Positions 1 to 8,617 are shown, counted from the stretch's first letter. The stretch is DNA of 64,000 nucleotides from Marinilabiliales bacterium (GCA_003512955.1 DOTG01000015.1:62001-126000); one strand, 5' to 3'. Notes: generated from the sequence alone by a model not told the origin. Numbers and translations: made by a program.

Positions 1-1
1 A

Positions 2-604
2 AATCTTGATAATAAACAAGTTGAAATTATTTACTATTACGATGATTTTTCAAAAATAATATATGATTTTAATCTTTCAATTGGAGACACCATAAAAAAA
101 GGTTATGGATCATATGAAACAGAACCTTTGATTGTACTTTCCATTGATTCTATCGAATTCTGTGGTAAATACCATAAAAGATTTAATTTAAATGACAGTT
201 CAATTATTCATCAAAGATTAATTGAAGGAATTGGATTCAGTTCAGGTTTTATTCAACCCCTATTCCATCAATTCGAGGGAGAAACATCTCTTAGATGCTA
301 CACTGAAAAGAACAATGAAAATTGCGGAAATTGTAGTTTACTTTTAACAAGAAACGAGGATATAGCATATTCTAAAATTGAAGTATTTCCAAATCCAAAT
401 TCTGGGCAATTGAAAATTATATCAAACAAATTTATAGTTGGATATAAGATTATTAATGAAATAGGACAGGTTTTATATTCAGATAATAAATTGCAAAAGA
501 CGGATTTAGCATTAAGCATAAATTTATCAAATGGAATTTATTTCCTAATAATAAGAACAATTGATCAAAATGTTATTAGTAAAAAGATAATAATGAATAA
601 ATAA
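2..604 (+). CDS. T9SS-sorted secreted protein, 5' end missing
   Basis: The reading frame is open from base 2, so the gene starts left of the window; the first internal start-like codon (TTG at 128) is not its real start. The C-terminal 75 or so residues form a type A T9SS sorting domain: a VFPNPN motif, a KIINEIGQVL strand, an NLSNGIYFLII strand and a short basic end. Proteins with this domain cross the outer membrane by type IX secretion and are usually cleaved and anchored or released. The remainder (NLDNKQVEII... onward) matches no family I recognise. It sits directly upstream of the first attC-like palindrome, so it would be cargo of the first, partial cassette. Confidence 0.85.
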   Translation, partial: NLDNKQVEIIYYYDDFSKIIYDFNLSIGDTIKKGYGSYETEPLIVLSIDSIEFCGKYHKRFNLNDSSIIHQRLIEGIGFSSGFIQPLFHQFEGETSLRCYTEKNNENCGNCSLLLTRNEDIAYSKIEVFPNPNSGQLKIISNKFIVGYKIINEIGQVLYSDNKLQKTDLALSINLSNGIYFLIIRTIDQNVISKKIIMNK

Positions 605-610
605 ACTTTG

Positions 611-742
611 CATAACCCGCGCTAAAACGTAATTGCTTCAAGGGTTTTGGAGGTTTTAGCTTTTAAATTAACTTTAGAATGAATTTAAACCAACAACAAA
701 AAATTGAATACGCAACTACGTTTAGCGCCAACGTTGTGGTTA
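611..742 (+). repeat. attC-like palindrome 1 (cassette boundary)
   Basis: An imperfect palindrome follows the stop codon. The left arm (CGCGCTAAAACGTAATTG, about 618-634) pairs with the right arm (CAACTACGTTTAGCGCC, about 713-730), and the site ends in AACGTTGTGGTTA. The last ten bases (733-742, GTTGTGGTTA) are the exact reverse complement of the bases opening palindrome 2 (1803-1812), as expected for the two ends of one integron cassette. Confidence 0.7.
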
Positions 743-774
743 ATTTTGTGAACGACCCTACAAGATTAAATAAA

Positions 775-1797
775 ATGATAAAATATTTCTTTATTCTATT
801 ACTTACCAGCCTAATGACTTCATGTGTTTCATATAAACACAGTAATTTTTATGGTGACAAATTGGAAAATAAAATTCCAAATCTTGAATTAAGGGTAATA
901 GAAAGTAATTTCGAGACTTTTTATAGTGCTAAAACATTGAGGACTTGTAGTAAAGGAGAGATTTCTGAATTACCAAATGGAATTTTTCCTTATAGCCTAT
1001 CTAATGATGTGCATTATTACGCTGACAAAGGACCAACAGAGCTTACAATTGCAAAATATAATATGTGGTCTTCAAACAAGCCCAAATATGACACATTAAA
1101 AGTCCAAAAATCAAAACCTTATTACCGAATAGACGACTCATACCTTTCTAAATATGAAGATTTTCAACGAAAACTTATTGCTCAAAAAAAAATTATAAAC
1201 CTGGAAAATATAGACACAAAGTTTATAGTTGATTTTTCTAATTTATATTATGAAATAGCTCAGGATATGTGTCCAGATTACACATCAAAAATGGAATTGA
1301 AGTTTAATTCAAATAGTAATGAAAAGTTTAGAGGGTACAGTAATTTGACAGTTCCTGCATTAATTGAGGATATAAAAACCATTTATGTCTATGAATTCAA
1401 TAAAAATATTTGCTCTACTGGTATTCCTTCTGGTTATTGTGTTTTAAAACTAATCTCGGACAGTTCGTTCAATAGTCCAACAGGACTTGCTATATTTAAA
1501 GCACTGACAATTAGTTATTTTGGAATTCCGGTCTCAAAGCAAGAAAGAAATATTAAAATAGAAATAGATATTTATTCTAATAATGGTAATCTAATAAAAA
1601 CATACTCTGCAACTGGACATTCTAAAGAATACTGTGCACTTTATTGGGGTTATGGTTTTAAAAATAGTGGATTAAGTAATTCAAATGGTCAGTTAGCACG
1701 AGCTTCAAATTCAAGAGCTTTTCAGCATGCTTTAATTGAAATAAAAAATATGATAGAAAGAGACCATAAATTTATAACCATGAAACTGAATGAATGA
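775..1797 (+). CDS. Lipoprotein of unknown function
   Basis: A 340-residue protein starting with a short lipoprotein signal peptide (MIKYFFILLL..LMTSC, lipobox Cys about residue 17), so it should be lipid-anchored in the cell envelope. I chose the ATG at 775: the longer in-frame start at 679 lies inside the attC-like palindrome and would put 32 non-signal residues in front of the hydrophobic segment. The mature part has several cysteines and no motif I recognise. It is the only gene of cassette 2. Function unknown. Confidence 0.75.
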   Translation: MIKYFFILLLTSLMTSCVSYKHSNFYGDKLENKIPNLELRVIESNFETFYSAKTLRTCSKGEISELPNGIFPYSLSNDVHYYADKGPTELTIAKYNMWSSNKPKYDTLKVQKSKPYYRIDDSYLSKYEDFQRKLIAQKKIINLENIDTKFIVDFSNLYYEIAQDMCPDYTSKMELKFNSNSNEKFRGYSNLTVPALIEDIKTIYVYEFNKNICSTGIPSGYCVLKLISDSSFNSPTGLAIFKALTISYFGIPVSKQERNIKIEIDIYSNNGNLIKTYSATGHSKEYCALYWGYGFKNSGLSNSNGQLARASNSRAFQHALIEIKNMIERDHKFITMKLNE

Positions 1798-1802
1798 AAA
1801 AC

Positions 1803-1938
1803 TAACCACAACCCGCGGTAAACGTAATAAGGGCTAAATTGCTATATTTGAATTATGGATAAGAAAGAAACGACATGCGGAAATGAGAGTGTGGAGTTTC
1901 GAACCCCTTACTACGTCTACCGCCAACGTTATCCACTA
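1803..1938 (+). repeat. attC-like palindrome 2 (cassette boundary)
   Basis: The left arm TAACCACAAC-CCGCGGTAAACGTAATAAGGG pairs with the right arm CCCCTTACTACGTCTACCGCC, followed by AACGTTATCCACTA. It begins six bases after the lipoprotein stop codon. Its terminal GTTATCCACT (1928-1937) is complementary with one mismatch to AGTGGCTAAC opening palindrome 3. Confidence 0.75.
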
Positions 1939-1952
1939 TTAAAAATAAAAAT

Positions 1953-2624
1953 ATGAGAAAAATTAACCTAATTGTAATTGGAATAGTCCTTGCAACCAAG
2001 CTGGTAATAAGTCAAGATTGGTCATCAACAAATTTGACTAGTTTTTCATCAATAAAATTTCCAATAGTACCGGAAAGAATTGATAATTTCCAAGAAACCA
2101 TTTTCACAGCAACAGATTCAGAAGGAGTCTATATTGTCTCATTAAGGAAAATGCCAGGAAGTGCTAATAATTTAAGTAAAGAAGAATTACCAGAATTTTA
2201 TAAAGGAGTTTCTGAAGGTGCTATAAATGCAACAAACGGAAAATTAATAAACAAAAAAGACATAAATATTAATGGTTGTAAAGGAATTGAAATCAATTAT
2301 GTGTCAAATTCTAACCCTCAATTACCTAGTGCAAGATTTAAGCAGATTATATTTGTTAATGAATATCTAATTAGTTGTGACTTCTGGGCTTTTGATGAAC
2401 AAAAAGAACAAACAAAGGAAACTAAAGAAAAGTTTTTTAATTCATTGAGTATTATAATTGACAACGAAACAGAAAAAGAGATTTCAAATCAAAAAGGTAG
2501 TTATGATAAAGAATATAATATTGGTTATCAAATCGGAAAAATAATTGGATTATTAGTTTTTCTTGGAGTCGCTATAGGAATTATCTTTTTGATAAGATTT
2601 CTAATAAAAAAAAACAAGAAATAA
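1953..2624 (+). CDS. Exported protein with C-terminal membrane anchor
   Basis: A 223-residue protein with an N-terminal signal peptide (ends near VISQ, residue 20), an extracytoplasmic domain of about 170 residues and one C-terminal transmembrane helix (about 195-215, LLVFLGVAIGIIFLI) followed by a basic tail (KKNKK). This arrangement places the domain in the periplasm anchored to the inner membrane. The start lies 14 bp after palindrome 2. No family recognised; it is the single gene of cassette 3. Confidence 0.75.
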   Translation: MRKINLIVIGIVLATKLVISQDWSSTNLTSFSSIKFPIVPERIDNFQETIFTATDSEGVYIVSLRKMPGSANNLSKEELPEFYKGVSEGAINATNGKLINKKDININGCKGIEINYVSNSNPQLPSARFKQIIFVNEYLISCDFWAFDEQKEQTKETKEKFFNSLSIIIDNETEKEISNQKGSYDKEYNIGYQIGKIIGLLVFLGVAIGIIFLIRFLIKKNKK

Positions 2625-2634
2625 ATCTAAAAAC

Positions 2635-2771
2635 AGTGGCTAACAAAAAATATACGTAATGTGGGGTGATGTGGGCAATTTAAACTTTAGTACATTTATT
2701 AAAATTAACAGCGGCTTGATAAGTCGGAGCTTTGAAATCCCGCACTCCTCATATTCAAACCGTTAGCCACT
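2635..2771 (+). repeat. attC-like palindrome 3 (cassette boundary)
   Basis: It opens with AGTGGCTAAC (2635-2644) and closes with CCGTTAGCCACT (to 2771), which are reverse complements of each other. The inner arms TATACGTAATGTGGGG and CCCGCACTCCTCATAT pair partly. The closing GTTAGCCACT is also the exact complement of the opening of palindrome 4, so cassette 4 has matched ends. Confidence 0.75.
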
Positions 2772-2850
2772 ATTTTAGCTGGTTATTATTAATGCAGTGA
2801 ATTTTTAATGAATCTGTTTAAGATTATTAAAGGCGATTTAATAACACTCA

Positions 2851-3345
2851 ATGAAAAAGCTTTTTGATTATATACAATTAGAGACTAAAAAGGGATTTAA
2901 TATAAAAACCGAATTCGGACCCCACGATATGCCAGGAATAGCGAATTATGATATAAAATGCGTTGTTCTAAATCAAAGGTTCATAAATGGAGAAATAAAA
3001 TCTTTTAGTGAAAACGAATTAATTGGAGTTCTCTATCATGAAATTGGACATTTAAAATACTTTGAAAAACACCCGGTAACAAAAAAGAATTTTACAGAGG
3101 AATATAAAACAAAATCAGAGTATTATGCATTTGAAAATACTTTTAATGAGCTTCTAAAAATTGCAATTGAAGGAGATTGTGAACCATTAAGGTCAACTTT
3201 TGCCCAAGTTAATGATAGAATTAAAAGCAACTTTAAGAAAGAAAATAATTCTAAATCACATATAATTGCTCTGATGAAAATTTCAAAAAGCAAGATATTT
3301 TTAGAATGCGATAGATTTTTGAATTTAGACACAACCTGTGATTGA
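2851..3345 (+). CDS. Small putative zinc metallopeptidase (HEIGH)
   Basis: A 164-residue protein, apparently cytoplasmic, with a LYHEIGHLKYF segment: H63-E64-xx-H67 is the zinc-binding and catalytic HExxH motif of gluzincin or ImmA/IrrE-like peptidases. Candidate third ligands are the acidic residues at about 90-96 (SEYYAFEN). There is no signal peptide. ImmA-type proteins cleave repressors; that role here is only a guess because no regulator is adjacent. Sole gene of cassette 4. Confidence 0.65.
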   Translation: MKKLFDYIQLETKKGFNIKTEFGPHDMPGIANYDIKCVVLNQRFINGEIKSFSENELIGVLYHEIGHLKYFEKHPVTKKNFTEEYKTKSEYYAFENTFNELLKIAIEGDCEPLRSTFAQVNDRIKSNFKKENNSKSHIIALMKISKSKIFLECDRFLNLDTTCD

Positions 3346-3378
3346 GAAAAAATTATATATGCTTTTATATCAAAAAAC

Positions 3379-3580
3379 AGTGGCTAACCCACAATAAAAG
3401 CAATGCTATCAAGTAGTTACGTTAAAGTGCGTCCGTATTTGTTAGCCCCGCCGAAAATAAATTTTCGGCTAGATAAAATTAACTGTAAATTCGGAAACGT
3501 AAATTTATTTCGGCTATGAAGCAAACCTTAAACTTTACAGTAAATAACACGCACTGCGTTTATTGTCAACGTTAGGCTTA
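3379..3580 (+). repeat. attC-like palindrome 4, unusually long, with inner core
   Basis: The outer arms are AGTGGCTAAC-CCACAATAAAAGCAATG and CACTGCGTTTATTGTCAAC-GTTAGGCTTA (3571-3580). At about 200 bp it is longer than its neighbours. A second core, GTTAGCC (3441-3447), lies inside and is complementary to the opening GGCTAAC, followed by a small hairpin (GCCGAAAA..TTTTCGGC). It may be two sites fused after loss of a cassette. The last ten bases are the exact complement of the start of palindrome 5. Confidence 0.7.
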
Positions 3581-3612
3581 ATTTTAGGAAAGACTGCTAA
3601 ATAGGTAATTAG

Positions 3613-3642
3613 TTGTATTTTGAAATAAAAATATTACTTTTG
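3613..3642 (+). promoter_or_regulatory. Bacteroidota-type promoter for the Fic gene
   Basis: TTG (3613-3615), exactly 19 bp, then TACTTTTG (3635-3642) matches the Bacteroidota primary sigma factor consensus TTG-N19-TAnnTTTG. It lies 34 bp upstream of the Fic start and inside the cassette, so the cassette brings its own promoter. Confidence 0.7.
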
Positions 3643-3646
3643 ATAC

Positions 3647-3658
3647 TATCATATGATA
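3647..3658. promoter_or_regulatory. Perfect 12-bp palindrome, possible operator
   Basis: TATCATATGATA lies immediately downstream of the -7 element and is embedded in a direct repeat of GATACTATCA (3642-3651 and 3655-3664). The position over the expected transcription start suits a repressor site. The Fic protein has a C-terminal winged-helix-like region and could bind here, but that is inference. Confidence 0.4.
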
Positions 3659-3676
3659 CTATCAATACTAAAATGA

Positions 3677-4633
3677 ATGAAACCGCCATATAAAATAACT
3701 GGAAAGATTTTAAAATTGGTTGCTTCGATTTCGGAAAAAATTGGAGAAGTAAATTCTGCACATTTAAACAAGCCACCGACAGAATTAAGAAAGAAAAACA
3801 GGATTAAAACAATTCATTCATCGCTCGAAATAGAAGGAAACACATTGACAATTGAGCAAATAACCGCAATTGTTGAAAACAAACGAGTTATTGGACCCAA
3901 AAAAGACATTTTAGAAGTTAAAAATGCAATTGCGGTTTATGACTATCTGGACAAATTAAATCCCTATAAATTTGAATCATTCTGTGAAGCACACGGAATA
4001 TTAATGAACGGACTTATTGAATCAGCAGGGAAACTTAGGAGCAAATCGGTTGGAATAGTCAAAGGCTCAGAAGTTGCTCATATTGCCCCACCAAGCGAAA
4101 TGCTCAAACCTTTAATGAATGACTTGTTTGACTATTTAAAAAATGATGAAGATTTAGTTTTAATAAAAAGTTGCGTATTTCATTATGAAATGGAATTTAT
4201 TCATCCATTCATTGATGGCAACGGTAGAATGGGGAGATTGTGGCAAACACTGATTTTAAAAGACTCTTATCCTGTTTTTGAATTTCTTCCAATTGAAACT
4301 TTAATAAAAGAAAGACAGGAACTATATTATGAATCCCTTGGACAATCAGATAATACTGGAGAATCAACCGTATTTATTGAATTTATGCTTGAAATAATTC
4401 TGGAATCTCTTGAGGAATTATTGAATATCCAGAATGTCAGTTTAACAAATCTTGACCGGATTAATTTATTCCAGTCAATTATTAAAAAAGACTATTTTAC
4501 ACGAAAAGAATATTTAAAGAATTTTAGAGAAATTTCGTCAGCAACAGCAAGTCGGGATTTAAATTTTGCTGTTGAGAATGGAATTCTTGAAAAGATTGGA
4601 GATAAAAATACAACTAAATACAAATATAATTAA
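3677..4633 (+). CDS. Fic-family protein with inhibitory motif and wHTH end
   Basis: A 318-residue Fic protein. Fic domains transfer AMP or another nucleotide moiety to target hydroxyls. The core motif HPFIDGNGRMGR (176-187) is complete, including the catalytic His176. The N-terminal S49-xxx-E53-G54 (SSLEIEGN) matches the auto-inhibitory motif of class II Fic proteins, which damp their own activity. The last 60 residues look like a winged helix (FTRKEYLKNF..SATASRDLNFAVENGIL), as in the common Fic-HTH architecture. Single gene of cassette 5 with its own promoter. Another ATG four bases upstream (3673) is out of frame. Physiological target unknown. Confidence 0.9.
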   Translation: MKPPYKITGKILKLVASISEKIGEVNSAHLNKPPTELRKKNRIKTIHSSLEIEGNTLTIEQITAIVENKRVIGPKKDILEVKNAIAVYDYLDKLNPYKFESFCEAHGILMNGLIESAGKLRSKSVGIVKGSEVAHIAPPSEMLKPLMNDLFDYLKNDEDLVLIKSCVFHYEMEFIHPFIDGNGRMGRLWQTLILKDSYPVFEFLPIETLIKERQELYYESLGQSDNTGESTVFIEFMLEIILESLEELLNIQNVSLTNLDRINLFQSIIKKDYFTRKEYLKNFREISSATASRDLNFAVENGILEKIGDKNTTKYKYN

Positions 4634-4637
4634 AAAC

Positions 4638-4776
4638 TAAGCCTAACACGCGGTCATAAAACATTGGGGTTTAAGTGGTTATTCGAGCCTCAGTTCTCGC
4701 ATCAAAGTTCGTTGTACCTTGATAATGAAGTAGCTCCGAAATCCCCAACGTTTCATACCGCCAACCGTTAGCGGGC
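4638..4776 (+). repeat. attC-like palindrome 5 (cassette boundary)
   Basis: It opens with TAAGCCTAAC (4638-4647), the exact complement of the end of palindrome 4. The arms GCGGTCATAAAACATTGGGG and CCCCAACGTTTCATACCGCC pair well; the site closes with AACCGTTAGCGGGC (to 4776). It is very similar in sequence to palindrome 7. Confidence 0.8.
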
Positions 4777-4801
4777 ATTGAAAACGACAGCTTTAACAAT
4801 T

Positions 4802-4817
4802 AAACAAACAAACAAAC
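4802..4817 (+). repeat. AAAC tetranucleotide repeat (x4) before a start codon
   Basis: Four AAAC units followed by AGAC lie 9 bp upstream of the reductase ATG, within the expected leader. Copy-number slippage here would change leader length. No proof of function. Confidence 0.5.
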
Positions 4818-4826
4818 AGACAAAAC

Positions 4827-5459
4827 ATGAATAAAAATATGAGTAAAATAATCTTTGACAGTGGAATCTCACTTGACGGCTTTTTCGCAGGAGATAACAG
4901 AAGTCCTAATAATCCTATGGGTGGCGTTTCAGGACAAATACATCAATGGATGTTTAAACAAAAATCATTTTGGAAACATATCAAAATGGAAGGTGGACAA
5001 GAATATGGTGCAGACAGCAAATTAATAGATGATGTGTTTGCTAGGACAGGTTCTTACATTATGGGGAAACGTATGTTTGAAGAAGGGGAAGTTGTTTGGG
5101 CAGAAGATTTATACGAAGCAGATGTTTATGTTCTGACACACGAAAAACGGGAACCTTGGGTTCAAAAAGGAACGACAACTTTTTACTTCATAAATGACGG
5201 AATAGAGAGTGCTTTGGAAAAAGCAAGACAATCAGCAAAAGGAAAGGACATTAGAATACAAGGTGGTGCAAATACTATCCAACAATTTCTGAACGCAGGA
5301 CTTGTAGATGAATTTTTCATTCACATTGCCCCGGTATTTTTAGGAAGTGGTATTCGACTATTTGATGGTATTGAAAAGGACAAATATGACATACAAATCG
5401 CAGAAGTGATTCCGTCAGACTTGACAACTCATTTAAGATACAAATTGACTAAGAAATGA
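4827..5459 (+). CDS. RibD C-terminal / DHFR-like reductase family protein
   Basis: A 210-residue cytoplasmic protein of the dihydrofolate reductase-like fold typified by the RibD C-terminal domain. Visible landmarks are the opening strand KIIFDSGISLDGFFAG, GSYIMGKRMFEEG in the centre, IRIQGGANTIQQFLNAGLVDEFFIHIAPVFLGSGIRLF near the end and a closing hydrophobic strand. The IQGGANT loop corresponds to the cofactor-binding region; NADPH-dependent reduction is expected but the substrate is unknown. The start could also be the ATG at 4839 (MSKIIFDSG), which fits family starts better. Such stand-alone reductases are frequent in cassette arrays. Single gene of cassette 6. Confidence 0.8.
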   Translation: MNKNMSKIIFDSGISLDGFFAGDNRSPNNPMGGVSGQIHQWMFKQKSFWKHIKMEGGQEYGADSKLIDDVFARTGSYIMGKRMFEEGEVVWAEDLYEADVYVLTHEKREPWVQKGTTTFYFINDGIESALEKARQSAKGKDIRIQGGANTIQQFLNAGLVDEFFIHIAPVFLGSGIRLFDGIEKDKYDIQIAEVIPSDLTTHLRYKLTKK

Positions 5460-5468
5460 AAACAACGA

Positions 5469-5637
5469 CCCGCTAACAAATGTATATAAAAAATAGGCGG
5501 TTTAGTAGTAAATCAGACGAGCCAATTAATTTCTTGTGCTAACGACAAATGTGGAAACTGAAAATGTGATGAAAATGATAGATTTGACAAAAATATAAAC
5601 AACTGATTATCAACAACAAATCTTGACGTTAGTCAGA
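5469..5637 (+). repeat. attC-like region 6 (degenerate)
   Basis: It opens with CCCGCTAAC (5469-5477), complementary to the end of palindrome 5, and closes with GACGTTAGTCAGAAT (core at 5628). The inner symmetry is weak and a second GTGCTAACGACAAATG occurs at about 5538, resembling the opening CGCTAACAAATG. It may be a decayed or fused site. Confidence 0.5.
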
Positions 5638-5675
5638 ATGTTAAAAGCAGCATAGTACTAAATAAAATAGATAGA

Positions 5676-8474
5676 ATGAAAAATAGTTACTTGATTTTAT
5701 TGATTGCCTTTGTATCATGTAATACTACTCCGAAAGAGCAGTATAGGACAAATATTGATTTGCAAGGACAGTGGCAGTTTGCTTTAGATACAGCCAATAT
5801 TGGAACGGAACAGAAATGGTACCTAACTGACTTAAACGATTCCATTCATCTGCCCGGAACAACCGATTTAAATCAAAAAGGTTTTCACAATCAGGATACA
5901 ACAACCATGCATCTCAATAGGTTGTATAAATATGAAGGTGTGGCATGGTATCGAAAGAAAGTTATAATTCCCGAAAGTTTTAAGGATAAACATGTGCAAC
6001 TGTTTTTGGAACGCACCAAATCGTCAAAAATATGGATCGACACTTCTTTAATTGGGGCATCCCGACTGCTTCAATCGCCACAACAGTTTGATGTCTCCGG
6101 TTATTTGACCCCTGGTGAGCACTATATTACTGTTCAGATAAATAATGATTTAAAACTGACTCCATACGGCAATGTTCACATCTATTCTGACGATACCCAA
6201 ACCAACTGGAATGGAATTATTGGCCAGATTTATTTAGAGGCTTCGTCTAAAACATTTATCTCAAACCTTCAGGTATATCCAGATATCGTTAATCAGAAGA
6301 TTGATGTTGAGTTAGAAACAGACAATCGACTGAATTTTGATATGCTGAATATTGAACTTCGGGTTGAGAAAACAGTGAATGGCAAAACAACAAGGTTAAA
6401 ATCACGAAAATTTAATACTCCTTATCAATCTAAAATAAAACTGGAGTATATATTCAGTGAACCCTGTAGCTTATGGGATGAATACGAACAACCTGTCTAT
6501 CATTTAACAGCCATTATATCGAATGGAAATGGTATTGATTCTAAAAAGGTTGCTTTTGGCATGCGTAAATTTGAAGCCAACGGAACACAATTCACTATAA
6601 ACGGGCGTACTACCTTTTTAAGAGGAAAGCATGAAGCTGCGGTTTTCCCGCTTACCGGATATCCACCGATGACTGTTGACGAATGGGTACGCGTTTATAA
6701 AATTGCCAAATCATACGGTATCAACCATTATCGTTTTCACTCCTATTGTCCTCCAGAAGCGGCTTTTACTGCTGCCGACAAAGAAGGTATGTATATCCAG
6801 GCTGAATTACCTTTCTGGGGAGGATTGGAATCTGACACCACTGTACAAATGTTGAAAGAAGAAGGTATGGCAATGTTGAAAGCTTATGCCAATCATCCCT
6901 CGTTTGTCATGTTTTCGCCAGGTAATGAAATATGGAGTGGTCACGATAAAGTGGAAAAAAATATTCTTGCATTTAAAGAATATGACCATCGCCCACTTTA
7001 TACAATGGGGTCAAATAATAATATTGGTTTTATTGAACCCCGGAAGTATTGTGATTTTTTTGTGGGTGCCAGAACTCCATCCAATGGCGACACAATACTG
7101 ACACACACCAGACTCACCCACGCTTACGCAGATTCCAGAGAAGGCGGTATATTAAACACCCTGACACCTTCGACAGAAATTAATTTTGATTATCCGGTTT
7201 CTCAGCTTTCTATACCTATAGTAAGCCACGAAATTGGGCAATATCAGATATTTCCTGATTATAATGAGATAGACAAATACACTGGGGTTTTACGTGCGTG
7301 GAACCTGGAAGTTTTTCGTAACAGACTCAGGAAAGCAGGAATGGGCAGAATGGACAGTGCCTTTCATAAAGCTTCAGGAGCGTGGGCGACACTTTGTTAC
7401 AAAGCCGAAATGGAAGCAGCTTTGCGTACAAAAGGATTGGCCGGTTTTCAATTGCTCGATTTGCAGGACTTTCCCGGACAAGGTACTGCCCTTGTTGGTG
7501 TTCTGGACGCTTTTATGGATAGCAAAAATGTTGTTATACCTGAAGTTTGGAAACAATCATGCAATGATGTGGTGCTTCTACTTGAATTCCCTAGATATTG
7601 CTGGACAAACAACGAAAATTTTCATGCCCAAATAATGGTAGCCAATTACTCCAATAAAACAATAAACAGTGTTATTAATTGGGAAATCAAAAAGCAGGAC
7701 GAAACAATTCTTCACAATGGAACTTTCCCGGATTCAAAATTTATAAATGGATGTTTATCCAGGACTGGAGATATAAATGCTGAGCTTTCATCAATAACTA
7801 AAGCTGAAAAACTAACAGTGCATGTTTCAATTCCGGGTACCGAATACGATAATGCATACCCGATATGGGTTTATCCTTCAAAAGCGACTATTGAAATACC
7901 CGATGATATAATTGTTGCAGAAGAATTAAACAATCAGGTGCTTACAGAATTGCAAAATGGCGCTAAAGTCTTGTTGTTTCCCCAAACCACCGATGTACAA
8001 AATAATAGTTTCCCTGGTCATTTTCCCCCAGAATTCTGGAACTATGGCATGTTTAAAGGGATAAGCGAATGGGCAAAGAAACCCGTGTCGCCAGGTACGT
8101 TAGGTATATTAACAGATGCAAATCATCCAGTATTTAATGCATTCCCAACAGATAATTACACCAATTGGCAGTGGTTCTCCATTATTAAGGCAAGCAATTC
8201 CCTGATTTTAGATAACACTTCCAGTGATTATTCTCCTATAGTCCAGATAATTGACAATTTGGAGCGCAACCACAAATTGGGTTTAATTTTTGAATTTGAG
8301 GTTGATAACGGAAAGCTGCTGATTTGTATGTCTCAGTTGAATAAAATTAATGATAAACCAGAAGCTGTTCAACTTTATCGATCGATTATTAACTATATGG
8401 ATTCTGATAACTTTAATCCGGATTATAAGTTAAGAATTGAGGAGTTAGGTCTGTTATTTCAAAATACAGAATAA
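5676..8474 (+). CDS. Glycoside hydrolase family 2 lipoprotein
   Basis: A 932-residue protein with a lipoprotein signal (LILLIAFVSCN, Cys15). The order is a GH2 sugar-binding jelly roll (about 25-190, LQGQWQFALD..GVAWYRKKVIIP), an Ig-like linker domain (about 195-300), a TIM barrel (about 301-600) and a C-terminal region of about 300 residues that I cannot assign. The barrel holds SPGNEIW with the likely acid/base E418 and VSHEIGQY with the likely nucleophile E519, so the enzyme should be an active retaining exo-glycosidase, perhaps galactosidase- or glucuronidase-like. Substrate not predictable. No SusC/SusD genes are nearby; it is the single, very large gene of cassette 7. Confidence 0.9.
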   Translation: MKNSYLILLIAFVSCNTTPKEQYRTNIDLQGQWQFALDTANIGTEQKWYLTDLNDSIHLPGTTDLNQKGFHNQDTTTMHLNRLYKYEGVAWYRKKVIIPESFKDKHVQLFLERTKSSKIWIDTSLIGASRLLQSPQQFDVSGYLTPGEHYITVQINNDLKLTPYGNVHIYSDDTQTNWNGIIGQIYLEASSKTFISNLQVYPDIVNQKIDVELETDNRLNFDMLNIELRVEKTVNGKTTRLKSRKFNTPYQSKIKLEYIFSEPCSLWDEYEQPVYHLTAIISNGNGIDSKKVAFGMRKFEANGTQFTINGRTTFLRGKHEAAVFPLTGYPPMTVDEWVRVYKIAKSYGINHYRFHSYCPPEAAFTAADKEGMYIQAELPFWGGLESDTTVQMLKEEGMAMLKAYANHPSFVMFSPGNEIWSGHDKVEKNILAFKEYDHRPLYTMGSNNNIGFIEPRKYCDFFVGARTPSNGDTILTHTRLTHAYADSREGGILNTLTPSTEINFDYPVSQLSIPIVSHEIGQYQIFPDYNEIDKYTGVLRAWNLEVFRNRLRKAGMGRMDSAFHKASGAWATLCYKAEMEAALRTKGLAGFQLLDLQDFPGQGTALVGVLDAFMDSKNVVIPEVWKQSCNDVVLLLEFPRYCWTNNENFHAQIMVANYSNKTINSVINWEIKKQDETILHNGTFPDSKFINGCLSRTGDINAELSSITKAEKLTVHVSIPGTEYDNAYPIWVYPSKATIEIPDDIIVAEELNNQVLTELQNGAKVLLFPQTTDVQNNSFPGHFPPEFWNYGMFKGISEWAKKPVSPGTLGILTDANHPVFNAFPTDNYTNWQWFSIIKASNSLILDNTSSDYSPIVQIIDNLERNHKLGLIFEFEVDNGKLLICMSQLNKINDKPEAVQLYRSIINYMDSDNFNPDYKLRIEELGLLFQNTE

Positions 8475-8480
8475 AACACG

Positions 8481-8617
8481 GACGCACAACAAGCGGTCAT
8501 AAAACATAGCGGTTTTAGTGCAATTTGCAAGCTCAGTTCCCGTTGGCAAGGTCAGTAACGGGGTATAGGTTCGCAGCCACGCAATCCGCTACGTTTCATA
8601 CCGCCACCGTTACCGCC
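8481..8617 (+). repeat. attC-like palindrome 7 (cassette boundary)
   Basis: The left arm AAGCGGTCATAAAACATAGCGG pairs with the right arm CCGCTACGTTTCATACCGCC and ends ACCGTTACCGCC. Both arms closely match palindrome 5. The outermost bases (GACGCACAAC) do not complement the end of palindrome 6, so this cassette end has drifted or been replaced. Of the 8475-8847 gap, the rest is leader sequence with the promoter listed next. Confidence 0.75.

Noticed and set aside
679..774. N-terminal extension of the lipoprotein gene starting at 679
   Set aside because: It would run through the attC-like palindrome and hide the lipoprotein signal; the ATG at 775 gives a clean signal peptide.
5676..8474. Polysaccharide utilisation locus around the GH2 gene
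   Set aside because: No SusC/SusD pair, no regulator and no other glycosidase is adjacent; both neighbours are unrelated cassette genes.
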